Positions 62,670 to 64,000 of a stretch of DNA of 64,000 bases are shown one piece after another. The stretch comes from Rhizobium album (GTDB taxonomy: Bacteria; Pseudomonadota; Alphaproteobacteria; Rhizobiales; Rhizobiaceae). The DNA is taken from contig NZ_QFBC01000001.1 in assembly GCF_003122325.1 (NCBI RefSeq), forward strand, positions 310,001-374,000, read 5' to 3'. Both the position numbers and the translations under genes were made by a program. The notes beneath the pieces were generated by a model. That model did not search any database, was not told the origin of the DNA, and saw only the letters and a list, made by a program, of their open reading frames with translations. Numbering within the stretch: position 1 is the stretch's first letter; each line of letters starts with the position of its first letter.

Positions 62670-63364
62670 TGACCATCACCATCGCCTTGCCGTCCAAGGG
62701 GCGGATGAAGGAGGACGCGGCGGCGATCTTCGAACGCGCCGGCCTGCCGATCGTCGCCGTCGGCAACGAGCGTTCCTATCGTGGCCGCGTCGAAGGCTGG
62801 GACGATATCGAGATCGCCTTCCTGTCCGCCTCCGAAATCTCCCGCGAGATCGGCAATGGCAGCGTCGATTTCGGCGTCACCGGCGAAGATCTGGTGCGTG
62901 AAGGGCTTGCCGAGGCAGACCGGCGGATGGAGATTGCCGCCCGTCTGGGTTTCGGCCATGCGGATGTCGTCGTCGCCGTGCCGGAGATCTGGCTCGATGT
63001 CGACAGCATGGCCGATCTCGGCGACGTCGCCGCCGATTTCCGCGCCCGGCATGGCCGGCGCCTGGCGATCGCCACGAAATACTGGCGGCTGACCCAGCAA
63101 TTCTTTTCCGGCAGCCACGGCATCCAGCTTTATCGCATCGTCGAAAGCCTCGGTGCCACGGAAGGCGCGCCGGCCTCCGGTTCGGCCGATATCATCGTCG
63201 ACATCACCTCCACCGGCTCGACGCTCAAGGCCAACCACCTGAAGGTGCTGCCGGACGGCGTCATCCTCAAATCCGAGGCCTGCCTGGTGCGGGCGCGAAA
63301 GCAGGCCCATGAGGGCGATCAGCGGATCGGCCGGATCATCGAGGCGATCCGCGGCGCGCTCTGA
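62669..63364 (+). CDS. hisG: ATP phosphoribosyltransferase, short form
   Basis: 231 residues, without the C-terminal regulatory domain, as expected when hisZ is present. [22 protein letters not shown] is the start signature and [24 protein letters not shown] the phosphoribosyl-binding loop. It catalyses the first step of histidine synthesis from ATP and PRPP. Followed by a bidirectional terminator. Confidence 0.96.
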   Translation: MTITIALPSKGRMKEDAAAIFERAGLPIVAVGNERSYRGRVEGWDDIEIAFLSASEISREIGNGSVDFGVTGEDLVREGLAEADRRMEIAARLGFGHADVVVAVPEIWLDVDSMADLGDVAADFRARHGRRLAIATKYWRLTQQFFSGSHGIQLYRIVESLGATEGAPASGSADIIVDITSTGSTLKANHLKVLPDGVILKSEACLVRARKQAHEGDQRIGRIIEAIRGAL

Positions 63365-63388
63365 GACGGCTTACACATCGACAATGCA

Positions 63389-63418
63389 AAAACCCGCCGG
63401 CTCGTACCGGCGGGTTTT
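63389..63418. terminator. Bidirectional terminator after hisG
   Basis: AAAACCCGCCGG (63389-63400) pairs perfectly with CCGGCGGGTTTT (63407-63418) with a 6-nt loop and ends in T or A runs on both strands. It separates hisG from the convergent DoxX gene. Confidence 0.9.
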
Positions 63419-63442
63419 GGCATCCTGGGGAGGAAGCAAGGA

Positions 63443-63889
63443 TCAGGCGTTGACCGTGACACCGCTGCGGCGGGCGTCGATCGAGTAGGCGCCTGCGCCG
63501 ACCGTGGCGAGCAGGATGTAAGCACCGGCCAGCGTGAAATTCTTCATCAGCATGATCTGGTTCAGGGCGGTCAGCCAGCCGTTGGCGGCAGCCGGGAAAT
63601 CAGGAACGTTGATGGCGGCGCTGTGGAAGGCAAGGCCGGTGAACACGCAGAACAGCGCGAGCAGCCAGCCGACGATGCGGGTCTGGAAGCCGACGAGCAC
63701 GGCAAGGCCGGTGACGAGTTCGAAGAGACCGGCGAGATAGGCGAGCACGTTTGCCGCCGGCATGCCGGCGCCGGCGATCATGCCGGCCGTGCCGCTCGGA
63801 TCGGTCAGCTTGCCGAAGCCGGCATAGATGAACATGAAGGAAAGCAGAATGCGGGCGAGAAGGATGAGTGCGCTGTTGGGATTGGACAT
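63443..63889 (-). CDS. DoxX-family membrane protein
   Basis: 148 residues with four hydrophobic helices. The opening ARILLSFMFIYAGFGKLTDP and the GMPAANVLAYLAGLFELVTGLAVLVGF section are diagnostic of DoxX/YphA. A quinone- or sulfur-related oxidase-associated membrane subunit in distant relatives; the actual role is unknown. It starts 110 bp from the right edge. Confidence 0.88.
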   Translation of the reverse strand: MSNPNSALILLARILLSFMFIYAGFGKLTDPSGTAGMIAGAGMPAANVLAYLAGLFELVTGLAVLVGFQTRIVGWLLALFCVFTGLAFHSAAINVPDFPAAANGWLTALNQIMLMKNFTLAGAYILLATVGAGAYSIDARRSGVTVNA

Positions 63890-64000
63890 TTCGGGCTCCT
63901 GTGGCCGGCCCTGTCTGGTCAGGACCGCCGGTTGAATTTCGTGGCTCTTATGTGCCTGCTTTCTGTCGTCTTTGATAGATAAACGAACCTGGACATATCG

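Overview
The window looks like chromosomal DNA of a member of the Rhizobiaceae (Rhizobium, Shinella or Agrobacterium-like). The supporting signs are high GC with strong GC-rich wobble use, a hisS-hisZ-hisG block, a plant-type glutamate-cysteine ligase, a DUF1476 F1-ATPase inhibitor, a DUF1127 protein, a RirA-type IRO box and RIME-like palindromic repeats. The assignment to family is inference; no database was searched.

Layout. 1-3264: a hydroxamate-type iron uptake operon (FhuCDB-like, minus strand) behind an IRO box, then a D-amino-acid dehydrogenase-like oxidoreductase. 3498-3571: tRNA-Gln(CTG). 3527-14015: a 10.4-kb integrative element bounded by perfect 46-bp copies of the tRNA 3' part. 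It carries a tyrosine integrase, an AlpA-like factor, a ribbon-helix-helix regulator with an operator array, a replication-initiator-like gene with internal iteron-like repeats, HNH nuclease, HK97 prohead protease and HK97 major capsid. No terminase, portal, tail or lysis gene is visible. At its left end is a cargo block of a HEPN-like protein and two different Schlafen/AlbA_2 proteins, one paired with an unknown partner. The best reading is a capsid-encoding phage satellite (cf-PICI-like, possibly reduced) with a candidate defence locus.

14016-20665: an orphan ParB/Srx-domain gene preceded by short repeats, then a sigma-54 two-component system. Its probable target is the next gene, an oxalate/formate-family MFS transporter, which has two GGACA-N3-TGTCC palindromes 20 bp apart and a textbook -24/-12 promoter. 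21063-31185: GNAT, PPOX-type flavoprotein, divergent MocR regulator (apparent CTG start), Ppx/GppA, RlmE, VOC protein, DHA2 transporter, TAT-exported metallo-beta-lactamase and LuxR regulator. 31281-38791: ATPase inhibitor, guaB, small membrane and secreted proteins, MAPEG, TetR, LysR, DUF1127 and an AT-rich island with an orphan gene. 38792-49430: DUF937, gshA, rsmE, pit phosphate transporter, Nudix, LysR, a short adenosylhomocysteinase paralogue, GntR, DUF3422 and a hicAB module whose toxin gene is frameshifted.

49430-54691: LysR divergent from glcD-glcE-glcF (glycolate oxidase), with a RIME between glcE and glcF. 54807-58446: two L,D-transpeptidases, tag, a small exported protein and a HAD hydrolase. 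58612-63889: a Rossmann-fold protein, a relBE-type module, then hisS, hisZ, hisG (histidyl-tRNA synthetase and the two-subunit ATP phosphoribosyltransferase) and a DoxX protein.

Most host genes form short operons with 1-4 bp stop/start overlaps. The strongest second-look candidates are the satellite-like element with its iterons, operator array and HEPN/Schlafen cargo, and the sigma-54 circuit driving the OFA transporter.
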